The position numbers were made by a program, and so were the translations under genes. A DNA stretch of 64,000 bases from JACMLD01 sp047602295 (GTDB taxonomy: Bacteria; Bacteroidota; Bacteroidia; Chitinophagales; Chitinophagaceae), in the NCBI GenBank assembly GCA_047602295.1, contig JASGHP010000001.1, positions 2,542,001 through 2,606,000 of the forward strand, written 5' to 3'. A model generated the notes under the pieces. The model had not been told where the DNA came from. It did not search any database and saw only the letters and a program-made list of their open reading frames with translations. Below, piece after piece: positions 17,371 through 26,300 of the stretch. The first letter of the stretch is position 1; each line of letters begins with the position of its first letter.

Positions 17371-17632
17371 ATTTACAAGACTATCATGAACACGTTTTAG
17401 CAATAAAGTAGAAAGGCTGCTGATAAATTTATAAAAGTATTTTAATTTTCTATACGCAAATGTGTCTATGGTTAAGCTTTAGCTGGTGCGACCGTTTTTT
17501 AAAAGGGATTTGAATAAGTTTCAAAACCAGTTTTCATAACTTAGTTTAGTGGCTGGGCTGAGGTAACGCAGAGGCAACCTGGGCGGCAAGCAGTATTCGT
17601 TAGCACCAATTTGAAACGACAGTATAATCACA
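17371..17632. other. Intergenic leader before the TPR gene, possible attC-like fold
   Basis: An AT-rich stretch without a gene. Just before the ATG, between about 17538 and 17606, TAACTTAGTTTAGTGGCTGG and the reverse complement of a segment ending GTTAGCACC share spaced similarity (TAAC, AGT, TGGC). This could form a large imperfect hairpin of the kind seen in integron attC sites. The match is weak. Confidence 0.25.
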
Positions 17633-18742
17633 ATGAAATATATTCTATCAACACTCATTTTAGCGATTTGTAGCTTGACAATTTTCGCTCAAGACAACAT
17701 GACAACAGAACTAAAAGCATTGTTGGACAAAAAACAGTATGATGATGTAATTAAAAACTATGCTCCAAAGAGCAATGAACTTTCTGCAAAATCTTTGTAT
17801 TACGTAGGACTTGCTTATTACATGAAAGAGGATGACAATAACTGCATTAAGTTTATGAATCTTTCAATTGACAAAGATGTAAAAGACCCTGCTCCTTTTT
17901 ACATAAAAGCTTTGACTCTTAACTACATGAAAAAGTATAACGAAGCAGTTGAAGGTTTTCAATCTGCAATTGCCTTAAAGGGAGACGATGCAGTATTTTA
18001 CAGTGGACTTGGCGATTCCTATTATAATCTTGAAAAATTAGATTTGGCGCTTGACGCTTATAAAAAAGCAACCGAACAAAAAGACTGCCCCGACAGACCA
18101 TATTCATTTATTGCTCAAATCTATTCCGACCAAAAAAATAATGACAAAGCACTAGAAGCATTTTATGTTGCAAAGTCGAAAATCTCAAAAGAATCCGATT
18201 CATACATTAATGCTTTGTTCAATATTGGATTGCTTGAATCCTTAAAGGGCGATTATGAGAAAGCCGAGCCAGCATTTGTTGAACTTTTACAGTTAGATCC
18301 CAACGACTATCATTCTTATTCAAAACTTATTCAAATCTATTATCATAAAAGCCAATACGATAAAGCAAAGCCCTACAAAGACAAAATATATGAAGCTCAC
18401 AAAAAAGGATTACTGAAAGAGAACATGAAAGATATGTTTTGCTTTGACCAATTCAAATGGAACGATTATTCAATTCAGGTTTTTGAACGTTATGAAAATG
18501 AAAACAAAGGCAACATTTATAATAAGCATATCTTTTATGTTGCTGACAATGCTGGAAAAGTTGTTTTAAGAGTTCAAACAGAATTCTCTCCTATTTCAAT
18601 TGAGTTGGGTGGACCAAAATATTTATTATGCGCTAATAAAGGCTCGACACACTATAACCCAGGAATAGGATTCAATGATGACTTTAAATATGATAATTTG
18701 AAAGCGGAAGCAATTAAACTATTTGAAAAGTATATGAAATAA
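17633..18742 (+). CDS. Secreted TPR-repeat protein
   Basis: A 369-residue exported protein with a signal peptide (MKYILSTLILAICSLTIFAQ). About five to six tetratricopeptide repeats cover residues ~25-250 (for example KSLYYVGLAYYMKEDDNNCIKFMNLSI and AVFYSGLGDSYYNLEKLDLALDAYKKA). The C-terminal ~110 residues form a separate beta-rich segment (HIFYVADNAGKVVLRVQTEFSPISIELG) that I do not recognise. TPR superhelices bind partner proteins. It looks AT-richer than the preceding genes (not computed). The imperfect inverted words GTTAGCACCAATTT upstream and AAACTGGTACTAAC at the stop flank it, so it may be part of a small acquired unit. Confidence 0.85.
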   Translation: MKYILSTLILAICSLTIFAQDNMTTELKALLDKKQYDDVIKNYAPKSNELSAKSLYYVGLAYYMKEDDNNCIKFMNLSIDKDVKDPAPFYIKALTLNYMKKYNEAVEGFQSAIALKGDDAVFYSGLGDSYYNLEKLDLALDAYKKATEQKDCPDRPYSFIAQIYSDQKNNDKALEAFYVAKSKISKESDSYINALFNIGLLESLKGDYEKAEPAFVELLQLDPNDYHSYSKLIQIYYHKSQYDKAKPYKDKIYEAHKKGLLKENMKDMFCFDQFKWNDYSIQVFERYENENKGNIYNKHIFYVADNAGKVVLRVQTEFSPISIELGGPKYLLCANKGSTHYNPGIGFNDDFKYDNLKAEAIKLFEKYMK

Positions 18743-18922
18743 AACTGGTACTAACATTGCATTGGTAATATGGCGGGACGAAGGATATATTCTCAACTCT
18801 TTGTTCGCAATTTTGCTTCGGTTTCGGCAGACGGAATATGGAATACTGCCATGTAGTTAATGCTTTAACATTGTATACCATTTTACAGACCACCAAGACA
18901 ATGACAATTAAAACAAAAAATT

Positions 18923-19276
18923 ATGAGCGGATTTGCGACAAAAAGTGAACATCACAACGAGTTTTCAGTTTACTTCAATATTGAGGCAGACGAGGTTATG
19001 GCGATTGGTAGAAAGATGGAATCTATTAACGAACAAGCTTACATAAACGGTTATAATTGGGAAGCGTTTCTCAATTGTTATTTGCAGACCAATAACCCGG
19101 AATTATTAGAGGGACTTGACACGGACTCGGAAGCTGGAACTTATGTTGCGCTTTATAATAAATCTAATTCCGACAAGGCAGACAAACTTGTTACACTTAT
19201 AAACGGACTCGTAAATAATCCCGGCAAAATTTACAGTTTCCTTGAGGAAAACGGCGAGGATATTGAATGGGACTAA
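18923..19276 (+). CDS. Imm51-like immunity protein (orphan)
   Basis: A 117-residue acidic cytoplasmic protein without signal peptide. The start region NEFSVYFNIEADEVMAIGRKMES, the middle INGYNWEAFLNCYL, the DTDSEAGTYVALY segment, and the ending KIYSFLEENGEDIEWD match my memory of the Imm51 immunity family, which neutralises nuclease-type polymorphic toxins. No toxin or Rhs gene is next to it, so it is an orphan here. It lies 180 bp after the TPR gene on the same strand. The gene is likely real; the family match is from recall and should be tested by HMM. Confidence 0.7.
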   Translation: MSGFATKSEHHNEFSVYFNIEADEVMAIGRKMESINEQAYINGYNWEAFLNCYLQTNNPELLEGLDTDSEAGTYVALYNKSNSDKADKLVTLINGLVNNPGKIYSFLEENGEDIEWD

Positions 19277-19310
19277 TCTCCCCATTATTGACTTTCCATC
19301 GCTCTCGCTT

Positions 19311-19414
19311 CTTTCATCACTATAAAGCTTTCCAGGCGATGTCTCGGCCCAGGGCTTTGCGAGTTGACTGCCGGACTCACCGTTTATATAAGAGATCATC
19401 ATTTAATTCGTAAA
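19311..19414. repeat. Repeat A, copy 1
   Basis: About 100 bp that match 21205-21307 at most positions. Shared blocks include GGGCTTTGCGAGTTG, CCGGACTC and GATCATCATTTAA/GATCATTTAA, followed by TTCGTAAA/GTCGTAAA. It lies between the Imm51 gene and the P460 operon, where no gene is seen. Confidence 0.75.
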
Positions 19415-19614
19415 TTAGGTATGGCAGTTAAATAAGCCAAGGATTTTTGTCATTAGTATCAGCAAAAAAATAAGCAAGATTAACAAGGCAGAAACCCGGA
19501 AGGGAAGGAAATCTTATTCTGTGGTGTGCCTTCTGCAATAACAAAGGTGCCGGTATTACAAAACCGGCGATGGTGATTTTACAGGAAACAACGAACAAAC
19601 AGTATTTACCTAAA

Positions 19615-20577
19615 ATGAAAAAAATAAAGCGATTCCTCATTATTGTAATAATTCTGTTTGGATTATTACAGTTTATACAACCAACTATTGAAAAGCAACC
19701 TCAAAAAAAATTGCTTTCCAATGTTCCGGATGTTGTTGAAAACAGCATTCGGAACTCGTGCTATGATTGTCATTCTTACCAGCCGGATTTAAAATGGTTT
19801 GACAGGATAACGCCTGCCAATTTTTTAGTAGCATCCCACATAAAGAATGGAAGAATGGCTTTTGATTTTTCAAAGTACGACAGCTTAAACGCTGACCAAA
19901 AAAGTGCAGCACTGTTCTATGCTTTAAATAGGGTAACATTGGGTGAGATGCCTTTGTCGTCTTATACAATGTTGCACCCTGCAGCAAAGATGAATGCAAA
20001 TGATGTTGCAATTATCGAAAATTATTTAAAAACAATCTTACCCCGAAAAACATGGGATAGCACAACATTGAGTGCTGCGAATAAAAAATACGAGAACACT
20101 AAACAACATGCAGGAAAATCTTTGCAAGAGAAAAAAGCGCTTAACGGCATAGGGTACATTCCTAACTATCGGAGTTGGAAAGCAATAAGCACTACCGACA
20201 GGTTTGATAACGGCACCATGCGAATTATTTATGCCAACGAAACAGGCGTAAAAGCCATCCAGGAGGGTAATACCAATACCTGGCCCGACGGAACAATTTT
20301 CGCAAAAGCAGCCTGGTGGCAGCAATCTGAAAAAGACGGTATTATAAGCATGGGACAATTCAAGCAGGTAGAATTTATGATAAAGGATTCAAAAAAATAC
20401 GCTGCTACCGGTGGATGGGGATGGGCAAGATTTTTGGGAGACGAGCTAAAGCCTTACGGGAAAAATGCAATGTTTGTTACAGAATGTGTCTCCTGTCATA
20501 AACCTTTAAAGGAACAAGATTATGTGTTTACCAATCCGCTGAGTTTAAAATTATTTGACAAAACAAGGACGAAATAA
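19615..20577 (+). CDS. Haem-binding domain / cytochrome P460 fusion
   Basis: A 320-residue exported or membrane-anchored haem protein. An N-terminal hydrophobic segment (RFLIIVIILFGLLQFIQP) is followed by a haem-binding domain with a CxxCH motif (NSCYDCHSYQPDLKWF, ~residues 43-57) and distal Met motifs (GEMPLSSYTML). The second half resembles cytochrome P460 (SWKAISTTDRFDNGTMRIIYAN, WPDGTIFAKAAW, GWGWARF) and carries its own CxxCH (CVSCHKP) near the end. P460 proteins can oxidise hydroxylamine or detoxify NO; the activity here is unknown. The ATG at 19615 gives the cleanest N-terminus. One base separates its stop from the next ATG. Confidence 0.88.
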   Translation: MKKIKRFLIIVIILFGLLQFIQPTIEKQPQKKLLSNVPDVVENSIRNSCYDCHSYQPDLKWFDRITPANFLVASHIKNGRMAFDFSKYDSLNADQKSAALFYALNRVTLGEMPLSSYTMLHPAAKMNANDVAIIENYLKTILPRKTWDSTTLSAANKKYENTKQHAGKSLQEKKALNGIGYIPNYRSWKAISTTDRFDNGTMRIIYANETGVKAIQEGNTNTWPDGTIFAKAAWWQQSEKDGIISMGQFKQVEFMIKDSKKYAATGGWGWARFLGDELKPYGKNAMFVTECVSCHKPLKEQDYVFTNPLSLKLFDKTRTK

Positions 20578-20578
20578 T

Positions 20579-21049
20579 ATGAAAAATTTCCTTCCCTTTC
20601 TATTGCTGGCTATGCTGTTTCTACATGCGTGTAAAAACAAAACCGACAGGAATATTAATATAAATGCCTCGCTGAATGAACCTGGTGAACTGGTAGAAAA
20701 TCCTCTATTGGAAAATGTGATTACTACTTCAATAAACCCCAAAGACAGCACCATGCAAACGCTGTATGGCAATAAAATTGCTTGGGATTATGCAGACACA
20801 CATTCGGATCTGCAATATCCTGAAGGTTCAAAATTATATTCGGTAACGTGGAAGCAAAAGCCGGATTCTCTTTGGTTTGGCGCAAATACGCCAAAAGAAG
20901 TTCTTTTTGTAGAAGAGGTAGCTTTTATTAAAAACAGTCAGCCAGCTTATATATTTTATCAAGGAAACCCTTTGAGGAAAGCAGCTAATGATAATTCCGC
21001 AAATCGTTTATCTTTTATACTATCCCAAAAAATGGCGGTATCACCATAA
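20579..21049 (+). CDS. Lipoprotein partner of the P460 protein
   Basis: A 156-residue lipoprotein: signal FLPFLLLAMLFLHAC with lipobox LHAC. The mature domain contains TLYGNKIAWDYADTHSDLQYPEGSKLYSVTWKQKPDSLWFGANTP, read here as pieces TLYGNKIAWDYA and YPEGSKLYSVTW. The YPEGSKLYSVTWKQ segment reads like the substrate-side edge of P460-associated proteins. The ATG is 1 bp after the upstream stop, so the two genes are almost surely cotranslated. No catalytic motif is recognised. An electron-transfer or assembly partner role is inferred from coupling. Confidence 0.75.
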   Translation: MKNFLPFLLLAMLFLHACKNKTDRNININASLNEPGELVENPLLENVITTSINPKDSTMQTLYGNKIAWDYADTHSDLQYPEGSKLYSVTWKQKPDSLWFGANTPKEVLFVEEVAFIKNSQPAYIFYQGNPLRKAANDNSANRLSFILSQKMAVSP

Positions 21050-21086
21050 TTGTAAATTTAAATACTTTCAACTCTAAAGTTCAGCC

Positions 21087-21190
21087 AATCCTTTAATCAA
21101 ACAAATCGTAACTCATCGTTATGCCGCGTCGTGAGTTCAAACAGGAAAATACGCTGCGCCCAAGTCTACATACCATATACTGAATACTTC
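21087..21190. repeat. Repeat B, copy 1
   Basis: About 104 bp matching 21964-22066. The 3' half is nearly identical (GAAAATACGCTGCGCCCAAG, then TCTACATA and ATATACTGAATACTTC). The 5' half begins AATCCTTTAATCAAACAAAT. A third, inverted, partial copy lies at 46257-46311. Confidence 0.8.
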
Positions 21191-21204
21191 CTTCCCTCCC
21201 AAAT

Positions 21205-21307
21205 CTCTATCACCATACGGCTTCTCAGGCAATGTCTTGGCCCGGGGCTTTGCGAGTTGGCTACCGGACTCGCCGTTGTATGAGGTGGCGATCATTTAAG
21301 TCGTAAA
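21205..21307. repeat. Repeat A, copy 2
   Basis: Second copy of the ~100-bp element at 19311-19414. Here the arms GCGAGT and ACTCGC form a perfect 6-bp hairpin around GTTGGCTACCGG-like sequence; copy 1 has a one-base change in the right arm. Copies A1 and A2 bracket the P460 operon together with repeat B copy 1. Confidence 0.75.
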
Positions 21308-21382
21308 AAATAATACTTTCTTCAGAGCGAGGTTTTAAATGAATTGTGGCGTCCAATATGCGAAAAGAACAGGAGGGACCAA

Positions 21383-21925
21383 GTGCTAAAAAAGATTGTT
21401 TTATATGCAGTGCTGATGATGCTTCTTGCATCGTGTATGTCAACCCCAAAATTGGCGAAGACACCAGTTGTCATTACTAATGGCAGCCAGGTTTACCAGA
21501 CTCTTTTGGATTCTTTGTATAAACAACAGGATTCTTTGGCGCTGTGTGGCAGGGATGGTGTCGTCTTTTTCAGGATGCAATTGCACAATCATCATTTTGA
21601 GAATATTCGCAGCTCGGAAAATGCGCCTCCTTTACTGGTAAAGATTATTAGTAAAATTATTATTAACCAGGATGTGCGTATTAATACAAAAATTGCAAAG
21701 GGTGATTACTTTGTACTTCCTGTAAAATATTATTTCGCCAATAACAAACCCGCTACATTTAGTTCTTTGCTTGATGCTACTCCCAAAATTGATATAACCC
21801 AATTAAGCAATAAACCCATCAATTTGTTTGATAAGTTTTTTGACATGAACACTGCTGAAGGTGAAATAATGGGTGCGCCTTGCATATTGTTACCCTGGCT
21901 TTCAATTCAAGGAAAAGTGCAGTAA
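21383..21925 (+). CDS. Lipoprotein of unknown function
   Basis: A ~180-residue lipoprotein. Signal LYAVLMMLLASC carries a lipobox LASC. The frame is open upstream to 21344; I prefer the GTG at 21383, which sits 6 bp after AGGAGG, an unusual Shine-Dalgarno-like match for this phylum. The mature domain has KIIINQDVRINTKIAKGDYFVLPVKYYF and a Cys near the end (GAPCILLPWLS). No family is recognised. It sits between repeat A copy 2 and repeat B copy 2. Confidence 0.65.
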   Translation: MLKKIVLYAVLMMLLASCMSTPKLAKTPVVITNGSQVYQTLLDSLYKQQDSLALCGRDGVVFFRMQLHNHHFENIRSSENAPPLLVKIISKIIINQDVRINTKIAKGDYFVLPVKYYFANNKPATFSSLLDATPKIDITQLSNKPINLFDKFFDMNTAEGEIMGAPCILLPWLSIQGKVQ

Positions 21926-21963
21926 AATCTTCTCTCTTATTATCTGCATTGAAAGAATCTATT

Positions 21964-22066
21964 AATCCTTCAATCAAACAAATCATAGCTTGTTTCAACA
22001 CCGGTCGGGAGTTCAGAGATGAAAATACGCTGCGCCCAAGTCTACATACTATATACTGAATACTTC
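21964..22066. repeat. Repeat B, copy 2
   Basis: Matches 21087-21190 over its whole length, with the strongest identity in GAAAATACGCTGCGCCCAAG and the ATATACTGAATACTTC ending. The 5' part (TCAAACAAATCATAGCTTGT, CGGGAGTTCAGA) is also shared with the inverted copy at 46257-46311. Confidence 0.8.
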
Positions 22067-22069
22067 ATA

Positions 22070-22438
22070 CTATCCAGCTAGCTGTTGCTTCACCCTTCCC
22101 AGGAAATAATCCATATCGAAAGGTTTGGCAATAAAATCATCGGCACCGGCATCGCGGCAGCTTTTATCTGCATCGGGGTGGGCGGACATCATTATTACTT
22201 TTATGTGGCTGGTGGAAGGATTGTTTTTCAGGTTGCGGCAGATATCACGTCCATCTGTACCCGAAAGTAACATATCCATCAACAATAGTTTTGTGCTGTA
22301 CGCCTCCAATACCTCGGGCAATTGGGTGGGGGATGAAAAAGAGAAAACTTTAAAACCGGCGTATTTAATAATAGCTTCCACCATTACGCAGATATCCCTG
22401 TCATCGTCTAATAGCAATACATCTACCTCCTGCTTCAT
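22070..22438 (-). CDS. Single-domain response regulator
   Basis: A 122-residue CheY-like receiver with no output domain. Acidic pocket DDD at 11-13, phosphoacceptor Asp55 (LLLMDMLLSGTDG), Ser85 (MMSAH) and Lys105 (IAKPFD) are all present, so it should be phosphorylatable. It starts 10 bp after the stop of the multi-PAS histidine kinase on the same strand and is its probable partner. It may act by protein-protein contact or in a phosphorelay. Confidence 0.93.
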   Translation of the reverse strand: MKQEVDVLLLDDDRDICVMVEAIIKYAGFKVFSFSSPTQLPEVLEAYSTKLLLMDMLLSGTDGRDICRNLKNNPSTSHIKVIMMSAHPDADKSCRDAGADDFIAKPFDMDYFLGRVKQQLAG

Positions 22439-22448
22439 GCAAAATATT

Positions 22449-25400
22449 TTATGCTTTCAGCGGCAATGATACGTAAAAAACAGATCCCTTTTCTTTCTCA
22501 CTTTCCACCCATATGCGGCCCTTGTGCAGGTTCACAATTTCATTAACAATAAAAAGACCAATACCAAACCCCGGGAATGTTTTTTCGTCTTTTCCCGCAG
22601 CACGATAAAAACGTTCAAATATGCGGCTGATATCTTCCTGCGAAATGCCAATGCCAAAATCCTGCACGCTAATAAGCACATTGTTTTCGTCTGCATTAAT
22701 GGTGGCAATTACCTTATTCGCCTTGGGCGAATATTTAATGGCATTGGTAAACAGGTTGATGATAACCTGCGCAATGCGGTCCTTATCTGCAAAAATTAAA
22801 GGATTGGCATTTTGTTGTATGGTAATAGTATGCGTAGGCGTGGTGGTTTGCAGATCGCTGGCAATTTCTTTCATGCTTTCTGCAATGTAGAACGACTCTT
22901 TTTCAAGATCCAGGCTGCCGGTTTCAATTTTTGTAACATCCAGCAAATCTGTTATCAGCTTGGTAAGCTTGAAAACCTGCTTGTCAATAGTGTTTAATGA
23001 ATTGGCAAGGAATGGATCGTTGCCATTCTCATTCATCTTTAATAGCAATTGCACATAACCTTTAATGGTGGTAACAGGCGTTTTCAACTCATGACTCGCC
23101 ATCTTAATGAAGTCGTCCTTTTGCTGGTCATGTTTTTTGATATCATCAATATCCGTACTGGTGCCTACCCACATTTGTATTTTACCAGTTTCATCTTTTT
23201 GAGGGATGGCACGGCTCAATTGCCAGCGATATTCTCCATCGTAACGGCGGAAGCGGTGTTCAAATAAAAATGGTGTACCCGTTTGTACAGCATAAGTCCA
23301 TTGCCTGATGTTTTCATCCTTTTCATCAGGGTGTATTACCTGCAACAAACCGTCTTTTTCAATTTGTTCCTGCGATAAACCAGTATAGGCAAAAACAGTT
23401 TTGCTGAAATAGTTGAGACGGCCATCGGGATTTCCTGTCCATATCAGTTGCGGCATGCTATCTGCCAGCAGGCGAAATTTTTGTTCGCTTTCGTTGATTA
23501 ATCTTTCTGCTTCTTTTTGTTTGGTGATATCACGCACAATTTTGGAAGCGCCGATCACTTTTCCTTCTGCATCTTTCAATGGCGATATGGTAAGCGATAC
23601 ATCAATCAGCCTTTTATCTTTTGTCATTCGGATGCTTTCAAAATGCTGTATGCGCTTTCCTTTTTTCAGCCTGTCTATAATTTCGTATTCTTCATTAACC
23701 TTATCGGGCGGCATTAGTTTTAGTATAGACTGGCCAATCATTTCTTCTGCTGTATAGCCAAACATGCGTTGTGCGGCATCGTTCCAACTTGTAATAATGC
23801 TCTCAATGGTCTTACTAATAATAGCATCATCAGAAGATTGAACAATGGATGCCAGCCGCTGCAGGTTTTGCTCATTGGTCTTGTGTTCCGTTATATCCCT
23901 GATGGTGCCCAGCATGCGCAGAGGTTTGCGGCTTTCATCATAAAATACTTTGCCCTGCGTACGTGCCCAGCGTATGGTATTATCTGGCAATACAATTCTT
24001 GCCTCATAGAAATAAGTGCCGGTATGCAGTGCTTTATCAAATGCAGGTTCAATAATATAGTGCAGATCATCCGGATGTATCATTTTGCGCATTTGCGGGT
24101 GTGTAATGATGGCATCCTCCGGCAATCCAAAAAGAGAAGCCAGGCGGGGAGAGTAAATAATTTGACGGGTTGTAAGATTTAAATCCCAGGTGGCAAGGCC
24201 AGATCCATCCAATGCAAGGCGCAAACGTTCTTCTGCATCTTCCAGTTGTTGTCTTGCTTCCACCTGTGTGCTTACATCCGTTACCGTTATCATAATGCCG
24301 GATACACTTCCTTCTTTTTCAAACAATGGGCGGTATTCAAAATCGAGATAGAATTTTCGCATTCCATCATTGCCCTGCACATAAGCCTCCGCTTCAGTTT
24401 CACGATGTATGATGCCTTCGTTCATTACCTTTTCCAACAGGGCAGGAAATTTTTGCTGAATCAGTTCAGGAAAAACTTCCAGCGCTTTCTTCCCAAATAC
24501 TTCATGCGGTTCTTTGCGCCAAATGTTTTTCATCATGGCGTTGTTTGCAATCTCAATGATGTAATCGCGGCCACGCCAAACCGTCATTGCAATGGGCGAT
24601 TGCATTACAATATTGCTGAACTGTTCTTTTAGCTCGTTCAGGTTATAATTGGCTTTCACCTGCTCGGTTACTTCATACGCTACTGCCATTACACCTGAAA
24701 TGCTGCCATCGCTTTCGCGTATCGGTTGGTATACAAGATTGAAAAATGCAGGCTGTTTCTTCCCGAAACGGTTCAGCATTACTTCCAGCGCATTGGCGTA
24801 ATATGGCACACCTGTTTCCAAAACGCCTGCCAGCAGCGGGTCTACAATATCTTTTACTTCAGGCAGGCTGTCAAACAAAGGCCTGCCAATAAAACCTTCC
24901 TCTTTTTTATCAACCAGTTGCAGGTAATTCTCATTGGCCATCTCTACTATAAAATCACGCCCCTTCAGCAATACAATTCCCACCGGTGCCTGCATTACTG
25001 TATTGCGGAATTTTCTTTCGGCATCCTGTATACGCTCTCTCGCTGTTTTTTGAGCAGTAATATCCTGGATGGTGCCAATCCTGCGTATCGGTTGTCTTTC
25101 ACTGTTATAATATACACGGGCATGCGATTCCAGCCATTTAACCTCGCCACTGTTTGTAATGATGCGGTATTGGTAATCCAGCCTTCCTGCTTCTACCGCT
25201 TTTTGATGCGCCTGCGTCAGCATTACCCTGTCTTCAGGATGTATCATGGCAGTATAAGATGCATGTGGCATTGGCACAGAAGAACCATAGAGCTCATGCA
25301 TTTTTTGAGAAAATACCACTTCATTTGTTACCAGGTTTTTATCATATACGCCTATATCATTGGCATCAATGGCCAGGCGGTTTCGTTCTTCCATTTCGTT

Positions 25401-26300
25401 GAGCTTGTTGCGGGCATAGATCTGATCCGTTACTTCATAACCCATGGAAACAATGCCATCAATAACTCCCTGCTCATTCCTTAAAGGTTTATAAACAAAA
25501 TTGATGAACACCGGTTCCAGTCTTCCATTTCTTTGCAGCATCACCAGGTTCTCTTTTCCTTCGTAGGGGATGCCTGTTTCATATACATCTCTCAGTATAG
25601 AAATGTATTGCTGAACTGCCAGCTCCGGAAAAGCATCAACTACTTTTTTACCAATTACCGATTCATCCTTTCCCCAAAGCTGCAGGCTGGAATCATTGGC
25701 CAGTTCAATAACCAGATCCTGCCCGCGAAAAACAGATGCGGTAATAGGTGAATTATAGATAAGCTGCCTGAAATTGCTTTCACTGGCTTTTAATTTTTTA
25801 TTCGCTATTACCTCTGCGGTGGTTTCTGTACAGGTTACAAATACGCCAGCCACCGTACCTGTTTCATCGTGCACAGGGCTATAACTAAATGTCCAGTAAA
25901 CATCTTCCAGTTGATTATTGCGGTAGATAGGCAGCAACTGATCCTGGTGCCAGGTCGCTTCTCCGCCAGTCATCACCTGGTCTATTAATGGTTTGATGGC
26001 GCCCCATATTTCGGGCCAGGCCTCTTTTCCGGTTGCTCCTAAAATGCCCGGGTGTTTACCATCTTTGCCCAGGCTGGGGCGATAGGCATCATTATAAAAA
26101 CAAATCAGCTCAGGCCCCCAAAAAAGAAACATCGGAAATTTTGAATGCAGGATAATGCTAAGGGTTGTGCGCAGGCTTGGTGTCCACTGGCCAATATCGC
26201 CCAATACCGTTTCTTTCCAGTTTTTTTGTTGAATAAGCGCACCCATTTCCCCACCGCCGGCAAGAAAGCTATACACTGGCGCTTTTGTTCGTATTGGCAT
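22449..26300 (-). CDS. Sensor histidine kinase with about eight PAS domains
   Basis: A 1283-residue kinase with no clear membrane segment, so probably cytoplasmic. About eight PAS/PAC units run from residue ~25 to ~1060. Several carry the Bacteroidota PAS start FRxxVMQAPVGIVLLKGRDF or FSNIVMQSPIAMTVWRGRDY. PAC ends such as RRIGTIQDITAQK and RMLGTIRDITEHK mark the boundaries. A HisKA domain with His1070 (ASHELKTPV) and a HATPase domain with the N box (NLFTNAIKYSP), G1 (DFGIGIS) and G2 (GFGIGLF) follow. No receiver is fused. The response regulator gene is 10 bp downstream. The signal is unknown. Confidence 0.94.
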   Translation of the reverse strand: MPIRTKAPVYSFLAGGGEMGALIQQKNWKETVLGDIGQWTPSLRTTLSIILHSKFPMFLFWGPELICFYNDAYRPSLGKDGKHPGILGATGKEAWPEIWGAIKPLIDQVMTGGEATWHQDQLLPIYRNNQLEDVYWTFSYSPVHDETGTVAGVFVTCTETTAEVIANKKLKASESNFRQLIYNSPITASVFRGQDLVIELANDSSLQLWGKDESVIGKKVVDAFPELAVQQYISILRDVYETGIPYEGKENLVMLQRNGRLEPVFINFVYKPLRNEQGVIDGIVSMGYEVTDQIYARNKLNEMEERNRLAIDANDIGVYDKNLVTNEVVFSQKMHELYGSSVPMPHASYTAMIHPEDRVMLTQAHQKAVEAGRLDYQYRIITNSGEVKWLESHARVYYNSERQPIRRIGTIQDITAQKTARERIQDAERKFRNTVMQAPVGIVLLKGRDFIVEMANENYLQLVDKKEEGFIGRPLFDSLPEVKDIVDPLLAGVLETGVPYYANALEVMLNRFGKKQPAFFNLVYQPIRESDGSISGVMAVAYEVTEQVKANYNLNELKEQFSNIVMQSPIAMTVWRGRDYIIEIANNAMMKNIWRKEPHEVFGKKALEVFPELIQQKFPALLEKVMNEGIIHRETEAEAYVQGNDGMRKFYLDFEYRPLFEKEGSVSGIMITVTDVSTQVEARQQLEDAEERLRLALDGSGLATWDLNLTTRQIIYSPRLASLFGLPEDAIITHPQMRKMIHPDDLHYIIEPAFDKALHTGTYFYEARIVLPDNTIRWARTQGKVFYDESRKPLRMLGTIRDITEHKTNEQNLQRLASIVQSSDDAIISKTIESIITSWNDAAQRMFGYTAEEMIGQSILKLMPPDKVNEEYEIIDRLKKGKRIQHFESIRMTKDKRLIDVSLTISPLKDAEGKVIGASKIVRDITKQKEAERLINESEQKFRLLADSMPQLIWTGNPDGRLNYFSKTVFAYTGLSQEQIEKDGLLQVIHPDEKDENIRQWTYAVQTGTPFLFEHRFRRYDGEYRWQLSRAIPQKDETGKIQMWVGTSTDIDDIKKHDQQKDDFIKMASHELKTPVTTIKGYVQLLLKMNENGNDPFLANSLNTIDKQVFKLTKLITDLLDVTKIETGSLDLEKESFYIAESMKEIASDLQTTTPTHTITIQQNANPLIFADKDRIAQVIINLFTNAIKYSPKANKVIATINADENNVLISVQDFGIGISQEDISRIFERFYRAAGKDEKTFPGFGIGLFIVNEIVNLHKGRIWVESEKEKGSVFYVSLPLKA

